Assembly (NCBI RefSeq): GCF_900182655.1
Contig: NZ_FXTC01000003.1
Location: 248,001-312,000 of the forward strand
DNA length: 64,000 nucleotides
Reading direction: 5' to 3'
Source: Chryseobacterium rhizoplanae
GTDB taxonomy: Bacteria > Bacteroidota > Bacteroidia > Flavobacteriales > Weeksellaceae
Part shown: piece after piece, positions 18,275 to 27,492 of the stretch
Position numbering within the stretch: position 1 is the first letter of the stretch
How the letters are laid out: each line of letters opens with the position of its first letter
The notes under the pieces: generated by a model
Told to the model about the DNA's origin: nothing
What the model saw: only the letters and a program-made list of their open reading frames with translations
Databases searched by the model: none
Translations under genes and position numbers: made by a program

Positions 18275-19529
18275 AGTTCGATTTATCATATTATCTCTCG
18301 TATTGCTAAGTATTACATGGATGAAGGCACAGGAAAAAGAACTTTTATCATTCGAAGAATACCTGAGTCTTGTCGGAAATAAAAATCTGGGATATGCTTC
18401 TCAAAAATACAATGTAAGTATGGCCGAAGCTGCTATCCAAACCGCCAATATGTTTCCTGATCCTCAATTAGAAATGGAAACTACCAATAATGGGGTCAGT
18501 CAGAATATGGGATATGTGTATGGCGCATCACTAGGCTGGACCCTTGAATTGGGTGGTAAAAGAAAAGCCAGGGTAAATCTGGCCAGAAACCAATCGGAGC
18601 TGAGCAAAATACAATTGCAGGATTTCTTCAGGAATCTGAGAGCAGATGCAAGCTTAGGATATATTGAGGCTCTAAAATCCAAAGCTTTGCTTGAGGTACA
18701 GCAGGATTCTTATAAAAATATGCAACAGCTTGCAAAGTCCGACAGTATCCGTTACAGATTGGGAACTATATCACTTGTGACGTCCAAACAAAGTAAACTG
18801 GAAGCTACTTCTCTTCTCAATGAAGTATATCAGGCTGAAAGTGCAGAACAGCAGGCGCTCACCAGTTTATCGGTTTTTCTTGGAGAAAGCAAAATTACAG
18901 ACAGAGATGTTGCCGGAGATTTTAATGCCTTCAACAGGGATTTTAGTATTGATGATCTGATTCTTCAGGCCTTAAATGAAAGAGCAGATTTATTGGCTGC
19001 CAGACAAAATACAGAGGTTACCAAAAGTCAGATCAGCCTTGAAAAAGCTAATAGAGTTATAGATTTAGGCATCAGTGCCGGAGCAGAGCGTCATACCGAA
19101 GCTACGAATGAAATTGCCCCTTCTCCCACCGTAAATGCTGTAAAAATGGGCATTAGCATTCCTTTGAAATTTTCCAACAGAAGAAATGCAGGATTGAAAA
19201 TAGCAGAAATGGCTCATTCTCAGGCAGAAGTTGAGTACAAACAAATCGAACAAGGTATAAAAGCTGAGGTAATGCAGGCTTATCAGCAATATACAGCCAC
19301 TCAGAAACAGCTCAGACAATTTCATAACGGAATGCTTACGGAAGCACAAAGTATTCTGGAAGGAATCACCTACAGCTACAAAAGAGGAGAAAGCTCAATC
19401 CTTGAAGTCCTGAATGCCCAGAGAACATATAACAATGTAAGGAAAGATTATTATCAGGCTCTTGCAGATAATGCTGCCGCTTTGATTGAGCTTGAGCGTA
19501 AAGCGGGAATTTGGGATATTCATTTTTAG
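18264..19529 (+). CDS. TolC-family outer membrane channel (CzcC-like)
   Basis: The 421-residue exported protein has a signal peptide ending near MKAQ. Its two long helical repeats are typical of outer-membrane efflux proteins, with GASLGWTLELGGKRKARVNLA and the later ISIPLKFSNRRNAG marking the beta-strand regions. It completes the adaptor-pump-channel set and starts inside the pump gene. The operon ends at the bidirectional terminator at 19695-19733, after an inverted-repeat element. Confidence 0.93.
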   Translation: MKIRVRFIILSLVLLSITWMKAQEKELLSFEEYLSLVGNKNLGYASQKYNVSMAEAAIQTANMFPDPQLEMETTNNGVSQNMGYVYGASLGWTLELGGKRKARVNLARNQSELSKIQLQDFFRNLRADASLGYIEALKSKALLEVQQDSYKNMQQLAKSDSIRYRLGTISLVTSKQSKLEATSLLNEVYQAESAEQQALTSLSVFLGESKITDRDVAGDFNAFNRDFSIDDLILQALNERADLLAARQNTEVTKSQISLEKANRVIDLGISAGAERHTEATNEIAPSPTVNAVKMGISIPLKFSNRRNAGLKIAEMAHSQAEVEYKQIEQGIKAEVMQAYQQYTATQKQLRQFHNGMLTEAQSILEGITYSYKRGESSILEVLNAQRTYNNVRKDYYQALADNAAALIELERKAGIWDIHF

Positions 19530-19540
19530 AAAGGAAGAAG

Positions 19541-19689
19541 GAAGCTGGAGGATGGAAGTTTCCGGATGTCGATGAATAAATACACACCCATTTAATTAAC
19601 TTTTTAATCGTAAAACACATACCCATCAAACGACAAACGCTGATTCTAAAAACACAACTATAACTTCCTGCTTCCATCCTCCAGCTTCC
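19541..19689. repeat. 149-bp element with perfect 19-bp inverted ends
   Basis: GGAAGCTGGAGGATGGAAG at 19541-19559 is repeated exactly in inverse orientation at 19671-19689. The 111 bases between have no ORF. Related but imperfect arms occur at 3741-3878 and a single arm at 368-399. No target-site duplication is obvious. Confidence 0.8.
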
Positions 19690-19694
19690 AGCAT

Positions 19695-19733
19695 AAAAAA
19701 GGCCCTGAAATTTAGTTCAGGGCTCTTTTTTTA
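19695..19733. terminator. Bidirectional terminator between efflux operon and DUF1801 gene
   Basis: GCCCTGAA (19702-19709) pairs with TTCAGGGC (19716-19723), with an A-run on the left and T-run on the right. Confidence 0.85.
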
Positions 19734-20186
19734 TCTTTTATACTGAGATTCATAAATTCCGATCCAGTCATCAGGAGTCATTTTCTGACTCAGTTCGGCA
19801 ATCAGTTCAAAAGGAATATCTTCTACTTTTTTGAAGCGGACACAGGATTTTCCCATATCCAGCTTCTTTTTGGAATGTTTAGGATATTCTCCTACGAACC
19901 AATCCAGAAGTTCCGGTTTTGAATACAGACCCATATGATACAGCGCTATAAAATTCTTCTGAGAAGCCAGATTGATGAATGGCAGCGGTGTTCCGGGAGC
20001 ACAGTGATATCCGGCAGGATAAGTTGTCAAAGGAACTACCCAACCTATCATCCCATAATTTGTAGCGTCCTCAAAACCTTTCGGGAGATTATCATTCACC
20101 GCATCGTAAAGTTTTTTGAAAGCTTCCTGTCTTTCTTCAGGAATCTTTGAGATATAATCTTCTATGGAAACCGACTGAATCTGCAT
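19731..20186 (-). CDS. DUF1801 domain protein
   Basis: The 151-residue cytoplasmic protein belongs to the DUF1801 (YdhG-like) fold family. The signs are an N-terminal IEDYISKIPEERQEAFKKLYD helix, GMIGWVVPL, FIALYHMGLY and the end block GKSCVRFKKVEDIP. Family members are small alpha/beta proteins without an established biochemical role, sometimes described as iron-chaperone-like. It is a single gene between the efflux operon and the unknown pair below; its stop codon falls in the terminator tail. Confidence 0.85.
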   Translation of the reverse strand: MQIQSVSIEDYISKIPEERQEAFKKLYDAVNDNLPKGFEDATNYGMIGWVVPLTTYPAGYHCAPGTPLPFINLASQKNFIALYHMGLYSKPELLDWFVGEYPKHSKKKLDMGKSCVRFKKVEDIPFELIAELSQKMTPDDWIGIYESQYKR

Positions 20187-20210
20187 ATTGTAATTTTTTC
20201 TAAAATACGA

Positions 20211-21632
20211 TTATTTTATAAAATTGTATACACTGAACATCTGAACATCTTTGCTGCTCTTTTGAAGGAACATCATTTTGTTGACATTCGGAACATACTG
20301 AATCATATTTCCATCTGCAAAACCGTAGTTCTGAAAGAAGTTTCTTCCTTTATAATCAAGGCTTACTTCCTGAGGTTTCAGGTTGGCAAAATCAAAAACT
20401 TTCATAGAGAATCCTGTGTTTCCGAAGGCTCCTTTAGGATAGAATGCAGAAATATAAAGTTTGTCTCCGGATTCAACCACGTGAATTCTTTTTCCAGTAG
20501 AAGTTCCAGCTGCTACAAATTGCTTTACCTCTCCTTCTTTATTAAATTTGATCAACATTCCTGCATCCAGTGAATATACGGGATCAGGGAAACGATTCAT
20601 TGTTGTAGGCATCGGTCTTGTCACCGTTTCCTGCTGGACAGCCATTAAAGTCTCATCTCCTTTCACGATGGTTTTGATGACTTTCACGTCGTTCATGTCT
20701 TTGCTTCCCGCCAAATTGGTATTGCTGATAACCGCTTTTCCGGATTTCATATCATAAAACATTACCGTTCCGAAAGTACTCGCTCCAATGGTAACCGCTG
20801 CATTTTTTCTTCCAAAAGTCACCAGATAATCATTATCATTTTTACTGAAAGCATACAACTTCTCAGGAATATATTTGTCATCAAATGGAAGATCTTTATC
20901 CTCAGTATTAGACACCAGCTCCAGCTTATAAGATTCCTTCCAGCCTGCAGCTTTACGCAGTACAACGATTTTCGCTGAGTTAGTTAATGTTAAAGATTTT
21001 TCAACATAGTCATTACTCAATGTAATTTCTTTGTTCCAAACCGGGGAAAGGGTTCTCAGGTCCAATACCAGAACATCATTTACATTATCTGTTTTTTTGC
21101 TGGCAAATCTGTCATTGAAGATGGCTGCATATTTTCCGTTTTCTGAGAAAAGAACATACGTTGTACCCGATCTGTTGGTAGATTCAATATTGTATTTTGC
21201 AATACTCTTTGTTGTAAAAGTACCTTCTTTTTTACTGAAAACATGTTGAAAAACTTCTTTCCTGTTTTCCTTTCCGAAATACTCTTCTGTAAATGCTATA
21301 AATTTATCATCATCAATCTGCTGTGATCCCAAATAATTGTGTAGAACCCCATTCGTTTTATTGGCGTAATCTTTTACATAAGTATCCACAAGACTTCCGT
21401 TCTGATCCAGTTTTCTCATTAATAATTTCTTGTGAGGAAAAACATTTCTCATCAGTCCGTCAATATTGATAGCACTGAACATATAAGAATTATAATCATC
21501 TGCCAGTACCAGTTTATCATCCGTTTCAAGATTGGCATCCACCGTGAATTTTGTTCCCTCAGTCACTTTCGTCTGTGCATAAGAGTACACAGAAGCTGTA
21601 ATTAATGCCGAAGCAATAATCTGTTTAATCAT
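20211..21632 (-). CDS. Unrecognised exported protein, beta-propeller-like
   Basis: The 473-residue protein has a clear signal peptide (ending near SVYSYAQ) and no lipobox or T9SS tail. The mature part is rich in short beta-strand patterns with recurring lysine-glycine-aspartate turns, which would suit a propeller, but no named repeat can be assigned. It is the second gene of a two-gene operon, 10 bases after the 394-residue protein. I do not recognise a function. Co-transcription suggests the two products act together outside the inner membrane. Confidence 0.75.
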   Translation of the reverse strand: MIKQIIASALITASVYSYAQTKVTEGTKFTVDANLETDDKLVLADDYNSYMFSAINIDGLMRNVFPHKKLLMRKLDQNGSLVDTYVKDYANKTNGVLHNYLGSQQIDDDKFIAFTEEYFGKENRKEVFQHVFSKKEGTFTTKSIAKYNIESTNRSGTTYVLFSENGKYAAIFNDRFASKKTDNVNDVLVLDLRTLSPVWNKEITLSNDYVEKSLTLTNSAKIVVLRKAAGWKESYKLELVSNTEDKDLPFDDKYIPEKLYAFSKNDNDYLVTFGRKNAAVTIGASTFGTVMFYDMKSGKAVISNTNLAGSKDMNDVKVIKTIVKGDETLMAVQQETVTRPMPTTMNRFPDPVYSLDAGMLIKFNKEGEVKQFVAAGTSTGKRIHVVESGDKLYISAFYPKGAFGNTGFSMKVFDFANLKPQEVSLDYKGRNFFQNYGFADGNMIQYVPNVNKMMFLQKSSKDVQMFSVYNFIK

Positions 21633-21642
21633 ATCGTTTTCT

Positions 21643-22827
21643 TTAGTTATTATAAATTTTCTCTTCTAATCTTTTCAGTTCAAGATTGGCATCATAGGAT
21701 AGTTTAATATCTACCAGATGTTCCTGTAGTTCATTTAAATATTTCTCTGCTTCCTGGTAGTTCCCTAAAGCAATATTCAATCTGATCAGGTTAAAATAAA
21801 GATACTCTCCGATCTTCTGATTGTAAACAGCTTTCTTATCGTTGTAATTTACTTTTGTCAAAGCACTTTTCCAAAGATCAATCCCTTTCTGCATGTTTTC
21901 CATGGCTACTTTATTCGGTGCATAATCTGACTTTGCCTGAAGTTTTTTAAGATTGGTTGTAACGTAGATATACGCTTTTTCCAGATCATCATACTCTCCT
22001 TTGTTCTTTACAGTTGCCAAGGTCACGGTAGAATTGATGGTCTGATACCCGAAGTTTTCATTGATAATATTCCTTGTACGGTCAATGGTTCTCTGAAGAT
22101 ACCTTTTTTCCTGAGCATTAAGATTAATTTCATTGGTCGGAACGCTTGCTATTTCTGCAAAATCTGAGAAATAAGTCTTATCCAGTTTTACAGTTCCTCC
22201 CTGTTTCGCAATAATTTTTGTAGGCTGATTGGCGAAAGTTTTTCCCTGATTGTCCTGAAAATTTGTTCTTTCCATTTCAATGACAATATCCAGATAATTT
22301 CCTCCTTTTGAAAAACCGGTCACATCTATTTGAGAAGCCAGAATCTTATTATCCACAATTAGGGCATCTCTAAGATCTGGCTGCTGATACACCGGAACCG
22401 GAGGAATATTAAGGATAGGTCTGGATGGTAATCTCAGCGTTGGAGCACCGTTGGTAGCTGCAATTTTTTCAACCGCTGATAACTTACTGTATTCTGCAGA
22501 TTCAAGTTTGTACTTTTCCTGAAGCTTTTTCACTTCAGCATCATAATCTTTCAATCTTTCTCCGTGTTCGTACTTGGCATTTTCAACGTTTGCCTGATAA
22601 TTATTCACCTTTTTCTGATGATCTTCTTTTGATAATCTTATAACATCATCTTTTGTAATGTTATAGGGAGATTTTACCGTAATCGTATAGTTTCTGCTGG
22701 AAAGGTCTGTAGGAAAAACCGGTTCTTTCAAAAGCTGGAAACTGATCATTTCTTTATCAATTCGTTGAGCCTGCGAAAATTCGGAATAAAATAATGGTAT
22801 TAAAAAAAGTAGTTTTAATTTATTCAT
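21643..22827 (-). CDS. Unrecognised exported protein with coiled coil and helical repeats
   Basis: The 394-residue protein has a signal peptide ending near EFSQAQ. Residues ~60-125 are strongly charged and helical (a coiled coil, with KKVNNYQANVENAKYEHGER), followed by a Pro-rich stretch with RPILNIPPVPVYQQP. The C-terminal third has TPR-like helices (YLYFNLIRLNIALGNYQEAEKYL region). It is the first gene of a two-gene operon, with a perfect TACATTTG -7 element upstream. The function is not recognised. Confidence 0.75.
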   Translation of the reverse strand: MNKLKLLFLIPLFYSEFSQAQRIDKEMISFQLLKEPVFPTDLSSRNYTITVKSPYNITKDDVIRLSKEDHQKKVNNYQANVENAKYEHGERLKDYDAEVKKLQEKYKLESAEYSKLSAVEKIAATNGAPTLRLPSRPILNIPPVPVYQQPDLRDALIVDNKILASQIDVTGFSKGGNYLDIVIEMERTNFQDNQGKTFANQPTKIIAKQGGTVKLDKTYFSDFAEIASVPTNEINLNAQEKRYLQRTIDRTRNIINENFGYQTINSTVTLATVKNKGEYDDLEKAYIYVTTNLKKLQAKSDYAPNKVAMENMQKGIDLWKSALTKVNYNDKKAVYNQKIGEYLYFNLIRLNIALGNYQEAEKYLNELQEHLVDIKLSYDANLELKRLEEKIYNN

Positions 22828-22847
22828 GGATGTTATAGTTTTCGGTG

Positions 22848-22855
22848 CAAATGTA
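22848..22855 (-). promoter_or_regulatory. -7 element of the unknown two-gene operon
   Basis: TACATTTG on the minus strand, a full consensus match ~20 bases before the start codon at 22827. Confidence 0.55.
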
Positions 22856-22913
22856 TAATAATTTCATCAACATTTTTTAAGAATAATTTGTCCAGTTATT
22901 ATTTAATGGATCA

Positions 22914-22946
22914 TAAAAAAGGCAGCCACACGAATGCAACTGCCTA
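22914..22946 (-). terminator. Terminator of the fibronectin-III cargo gene
   Basis: On the minus strand AGGCAGTTGCA and TGTGGCTGCCT form an 11-bp stem with three G-T pairs around a TTCG tetraloop, followed by six T's. Confidence 0.8.
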
Positions 22947-22970
22947 CAGAAATTATTAACTCAAAAAATT

Positions 22971-25571
22971 TTATTTTTTAATGGCTTTTACTGTAGATTT
23001 TGAACCATTTTTAAAGTTCATTGTCACTAAGTATAAACCAGCATTTAATTCTCCCAACTGAAGTTCTGAGGTTGGATTGTCAATAGTTTTCACTACTCTT
23101 CCTGCCACATCTGTAACCGTTACAGATTTAACATCTTTGATATCTGCGACATGCAGAACATCTTTGAAAGGATTAGGATATACATTCACTTCTTTTTTCT
23201 TAACAGCTGTTTCAGCTGTAGCTAAATTGGACTGTGTAAGAGAGAAATCATCAAATCCCATATAGTACGGATCCGTTGTTGTATTCAAAGCTTTAATTCC
23301 AAATGAATAGTCACCAGTAACCGTTGGGATATAGGTAACGGTAACTTTAGTATAATTAGCACTATTACCTCCCCCTGCAGCTGTTTGATCAGCCGTAATA
23401 AATGTTGATAAGCTAGTTGCTCCGGTCGCTGTTTGTCCGTTGTTTACCAATACTTCATTCTGCCAACCAGAATAGCCGTCTCCTACCCAATAGAATGTAA
23501 AATCATACGAACTTCCTGCAGTTAGAGTAAACGTAGGTGTCCATAAATAAGCTGCATTACTATATGGATAATAAATCGTCACATAATTTGGAGCAGATTT
23601 AGGATCATTATAAGCTTGCTGGGAAGCATTTGCTGATGTAAAGTTATAGTTAGATGAACTTCCTCCCGGAGTTTGTTTCCAACAGTTCGGAATGATTGCA
23701 GAACCTATAGTTGCCATTGCATCAAAATTTTCACTCCAAGGCAGTGTAGTTATTGGAACACAAAGAGTTGTAAATGATGTAGAAGTACTCCAGATGCTCT
23801 TATCAGATGCACTACAGCTAGATCTTACCCACGTATAATATGTTGTAGAGGGCTGCAGTCCGCTTAACGGTGCAGAAGCTGTTGTAGAAGTTACAGAGTT
23901 TGTAGCGTTTAAAACAGTAGAAGCATCAGGTGCAGTATTGTTTGTGCTGTAATAAACTTCGTATCCACCTGCAGGAACCGGAGATGGTTCCGTCCAACCG
24001 ATCGTTGCTGTGTTCGCTCCTACGTTTGATGACGTAACTGCTGTAGGCTCCAGACAAGAAGGAATATTCTGAACTGTAATATTATCAATATAAAGTCCAC
24101 GGCCTGTACCTCCTAAACCATGCTTAAATGCTAATTGTAAATCAGAACCCGCAGGAATATTAACTGTATATTGTGTATGGGTAGTTGTCAGAGCAATAGG
24201 AGAACCAATTGGTGTAAAAGACGCAGGATCAGCAGGGTTTGATAAAGTACCCACTAACAATGTGTACCCATTTGATCCGGATCTTGCATAGAATCTCACC
24301 CGTTTAGTACCATCTGAAAGGTTTACAGTTGGAGGCGAAATTAACATTTGGCTGCCTGTAGTAGCCGTAGAGTTATATAAATAATAAGCATTAGGTGCTG
24401 AATAGTTGTTGGTTGTAGTTACATAACCATAGCCCGCAAATGATGCACTTTCTAGATATGCCCAGCAGCTTGGTGCATTTGTGTTGGTGCTGGAACCTGT
24501 ACTTGTTGTATCGAAGTTTTCTGTATACGGAACCGTAAAAGTAGAACAAGCTGTTTTAAATGTTCCTGCAAAAGACCATACACTTTGGCCTGTCGCCGTG
24601 TTACAGTTGGATCTTACCCAATAATAATAAGTGGTATTGGAATTAAGACCTCCTATCGTTGTACTTGTTCCTGTTACTCCCGGATAGGTAGGTGTTACTG
24701 AGCCCGCCGGGGTTGTGTTTGAAGTACTGTGGTATACATCATAGCTGGCAGCATTACCTGTCCATGAAACCAAAGCCGAGTTTGCCGTGATTCCTGAAAC
24801 GGCCTGCAATACAGGAGGCATACAATCCGAATAAGCGTCCGCTGAAAAAGCAAAAATATTCGGTATCCCTGAACCACTAGCCTTGGTTACTGTTACACTT
24901 TGTATCAGCTTTGTCTGATTTGCTGCATCTATTGCCAGTTCAGCCTGATATAATCTTGGATTGGTTCCGCCTTCAGGAGAAGGAACATCATCACCAGCCC
25001 CAGGAGTAGCTCCCGGCTTTTTAATTCTTCCTATTCCCTGGATGGCAAAATTAGATCCATTATACCAGTCTGCAAGACTGATACTTGAGAACGTCTGTGA
25101 ACTGCCATCTGTAAAATTGACCACTACACTTACTGTAGAAGTCCCACTTCCACTTACAGCAAGCATATACAGCTTGGTTGCTGCTTTTGGTGTTGTAAAT
25201 GCCAAAGTTCCGTTATCATTGATTGCAGCAAGCCTTAAAGAGTTGTTCGCATTCAAACTGGCTAGCTGAAAGCTCAATCCCGGAGTGGTTCCCACTACGG
25301 AATTAATAACTCCATCAACAGGAATACCATACGTAATCGCTGCACTTGTGGAGGTCAGCTGAAAATCTTTCGCTATAAAAGCGTAAGAAACTCCGTCTAC
25401 GTCATTATTTGTAGTAACTGTTGAAGAACCTATCCCGTTTGCAATTACATCAGCTGTAAAGCCTGAAGAAATCGGCATAGTTTGATAATTTTGAGCCATG
25501 AGTACACTGGCAGAAAACAGAGCGATAGCAGGTACCACTCTAGAAAATAAATTTATTACCATTTTAATCAC
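22971..25571 (-). CDS. T9SS-secreted protein with fibronectin-III and adhesin-like domains
   Basis: The 866-residue protein has a signal peptide (to about residue 26) and an N-terminal beta-rich region. Two modules follow, each a fibronectin type III domain (about 250-340 and 507-605, with SWTG and TTYYTWVRSSC) followed by a jelly-roll adhesin-like domain beginning near PYTENFD and PWSENFD. The C-terminus (about 795-866: VNVYPNPFKDVL, then LNAGLYLVTM, then a basic end) is a type A T9SS sorting domain. It should be secreted through the outer membrane and stay at the cell surface. It may act in adhesion or on polymers; no catalytic domain is seen. Confidence 0.88.
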   Translation of the reverse strand: MIKMVINLFSRVVPAIALFSASVLMAQNYQTMPISSGFTADVIANGIGSSTVTTNNDVDGVSYAFIAKDFQLTSTSAAITYGIPVDGVINSVVGTTPGLSFQLASLNANNSLRLAAINDNGTLAFTTPKAATKLYMLAVSGSGTSTVSVVVNFTDGSSQTFSSISLADWYNGSNFAIQGIGRIKKPGATPGAGDDVPSPEGGTNPRLYQAELAIDAANQTKLIQSVTVTKASGSGIPNIFAFSADAYSDCMPPVLQAVSGITANSALVSWTGNAASYDVYHSTSNTTPAGSVTPTYPGVTGTSTTIGGLNSNTTYYYWVRSNCNTATGQSVWSFAGTFKTACSTFTVPYTENFDTTSTGSSTNTNAPSCWAYLESASFAGYGYVTTTNNYSAPNAYYLYNSTATTGSQMLISPPTVNLSDGTKRVRFYARSGSNGYTLLVGTLSNPADPASFTPIGSPIALTTTHTQYTVNIPAGSDLQLAFKHGLGGTGRGLYIDNITVQNIPSCLEPTAVTSSNVGANTATIGWTEPSPVPAGGYEVYYSTNNTAPDASTVLNATNSVTSTTASAPLSGLQPSTTYYTWVRSSCSASDKSIWSTSTSFTTLCVPITTLPWSENFDAMATIGSAIIPNCWKQTPGGSSSNYNFTSANASQQAYNDPKSAPNYVTIYYPYSNAAYLWTPTFTLTAGSSYDFTFYWVGDGYSGWQNEVLVNNGQTATGATSLSTFITADQTAAGGGNSANYTKVTVTYIPTVTGDYSFGIKALNTTTDPYYMGFDDFSLTQSNLATAETAVKKKEVNVYPNPFKDVLHVADIKDVKSVTVTDVAGRVVKTIDNPTSELQLGELNAGLYLVTMNFKNGSKSTVKAIKK

Positions 25572-25760
25572 ATTTGAGGCGAAATTTAGTAAAAATAATA
25601 ATACGAAAATGTTATTTTTAACAAAATCTTAAACTTTATTTAAAATGTGTGAAAAATTAATATCAAACACCATTTAAATAAGCAACTTTCAAAGACAACG
25701 TAAAACTTAATGAAACATCTTCTTATTGATTCTTAATTTTATTATTGAGAAATTAAATCC

Positions 25761-25768
25761 TATTTTTG
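25761..25768 (+). promoter_or_regulatory. -7 element of the aminotransferase gene
   Basis: TATTTTTG, a full consensus match 20 bases before the ATG at 25789. No TTG at the usual distance. Confidence 0.5.
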
Positions 25769-25788
25769 TCATACAAATTTTTTGAACA

Positions 25789-26994
25789 ATGCCGAATATT
25801 TCAAACAGAGCGCTGCATATGCCGCCATCGCCGGTAAGAAAACTGGTTCCCTTTGCATTACAAGCAAAACAGAAAGGAATAAAAGTATACCACCTTAATA
25901 TCGGACAGCCTGATATTGAAACTCCGGAAACAGCTTTAAATGCTTTAAAAAACATCGATTTAAAAGTATTGGAATATGCGCTTTCTGAAGGAAATATAGA
26001 ATACAGAAAGGCCCTTACAGAATATTATCACTCTTTAGGTTTTTCAGATCTTACACCCGATAATTTCATTGTTACCAATGGAGGTTCTGAAGCCCTGAAC
26101 TTTGCGATCTCTACTTTATGTGATGAAGGTGACGAAGTGATTATCCCTGAGCCTTATTATGCCAACTACAATGGTTTCACCAGCACATTTGATGTGAATG
26201 TAGTAGCCGTATCTTCTACTATTGATACAGGTTTTGCTTTACCTCCTATTGAAGAATTCGAGAAAAAAATCACAGAAAAAACCAGAGCAATCATTATCTG
26301 TAACCCAGGAAACCCTACCGGATATCTGTATACCCGCGAGGAACTTCAGAAGCTGGCAGACATTGCTTTGAAATATGATATTGTAATCATTTCTGATGAA
26401 GTATACAGAGAATATGTATATGACGGAAAACAGCAGATCTCCATGTTTGATTTCCCTGAATTAGCTGAAAACTGCATCATCATTGATTCTGAATCCAAGC
26501 GTTATTCTATGTGTGGAGTAAGAATCGGATGTATGGTTACCCGTTCCAGCAAGATCCGTAATGCTGCCATGCTTTTTGCACAGGCGAGGTTGAGCCCGGT
26601 TCTTCTAGGACAGATTGCAGCAACAGCGGCACACCAGAATGATGGTGCCTACATCAGAGCGGTAAGAGAAGAGTATACCCACAGAAGAAATGTATTGGTA
26701 GATCTTTTGAATGCTATCCCGGGTGTAATCTGCCCAAAACCAAGAGGAGCTTTCTACTGTGTTGCTGAACTTCCGGTAGATGATACTGAAAAATTTGCAC
26801 AGTGGCTGCTTGAAAAATATTCTCTTAACAACGAAACCATTATGGTAGCTCCTGCAGGAGGATTCTACAGTGATCCTGAATTAGGAAAGAAACAGGTAAG
26901 AATTGCCTACGTTCTGAAAGAAGAAGATTTAAAAAGAAGTGCTGAAATTCTGAAAGAAGCTTTAAAGAAGTACAGAGAAGAATTCAGTCTGTAA
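25789..26994 (+). CDS. PLP-dependent aminotransferase (class I, aspartate-aminotransferase-like)
   Basis: The 401-residue fold-type I enzyme has the PLP-binding features in order: NGGSEAL (about 98-103), NPGNPTG (172-178), ISDEVY with Asp203 and Tyr206, and the Schiff-base lysine Lys237 in SESKRYSMCGVRIG. A C-terminal arginine for the substrate carboxylate lies in VRIAYVL. It would move amino groups between an amino acid and a 2-oxo acid, probably aspartate or aromatic substrates; the exact one is not clear. The next gene begins 10 bases downstream, so the lipoprotein and murB may share the transcript. Confidence 0.9.
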   Translation: MPNISNRALHMPPSPVRKLVPFALQAKQKGIKVYHLNIGQPDIETPETALNALKNIDLKVLEYALSEGNIEYRKALTEYYHSLGFSDLTPDNFIVTNGGSEALNFAISTLCDEGDEVIIPEPYYANYNGFTSTFDVNVVAVSSTIDTGFALPPIEEFEKKITEKTRAIIICNPGNPTGYLYTREELQKLADIALKYDIVIISDEVYREYVYDGKQQISMFDFPELAENCIIIDSESKRYSMCGVRIGCMVTRSSKIRNAAMLFAQARLSPVLLGQIAATAAHQNDGAYIRAVREEYTHRRNVLVDLLNAIPGVICPKPRGAFYCVAELPVDDTEKFAQWLLEKYSLNNETIMVAPAGGFYSDPELGKKQVRIAYVLKEEDLKRSAEILKEALKKYREEFSL

Positions 26995-27004
26995 AATATA
27001 TCCT

Positions 27005-27490
27005 ATGCCGACAACAAAAAAACTACATCTGAAAATACTGTTTTCGATTCTTTTGCTGTCGGCATTTTTTTCCTGTGATTCCAAAAAAACGGAACAGGCT
27101 ATTCCTCATCAGAATCCGTACGAGATTACTTTCATTAGCGTATCCGATATCGGAGGACATCTGGGAAATTACAGAATTATTAAAGTCACAAAAGATTCCG
27201 TTTTTGCAGAAAAAGGAATGACGGCCAATCAAACCCATAAAAAATGGGGATCTGCCATCAGTTCCAACACATGGAAGCAGCTTGTATCATCAGTAAGGAT
27301 TGTAGATCTAGACCATATTAAAAGCTCTCCCAGCCTACAATCGGTAGACGGAACAGATGAAACTTTTCAGATCCGGACTCCGAAAAAATCACACATCTAT
27401 GTGAATGCTTATGCAGACACTTTACATTACAAGCAATTACAACAACTTAAAGAACAACTAGACAAAATTCTTCCCAAAGAATACAAATAA
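27005..27490 (+). CDS. Unrecognised lipoprotein upstream of murB
   Basis: The 161-residue protein begins with a lipoprotein signal (LLSAFFSC, lipobox Cys near residue 24). The mature part is small, basic and mixed alpha/beta, with no domain I recognise. It is sandwiched between the aminotransferase and murB, 2 bases from murB, which points to an operon. Its partner genes give no firm hint of its role. Confidence 0.75.
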   Translation: MPTTKKLHLKILFSILLLSAFFSCDSKKTEQAIPHQNPYEITFISVSDIGGHLGNYRIIKVTKDSVFAEKGMTANQTHKKWGSAISSNTWKQLVSSVRIVDLDHIKSSPSLQSVDGTDETFQIRTPKKSHIYVNAYADTLHYKQLQQLKEQLDKILPKEYK

Positions 27491-27492
27491 AC

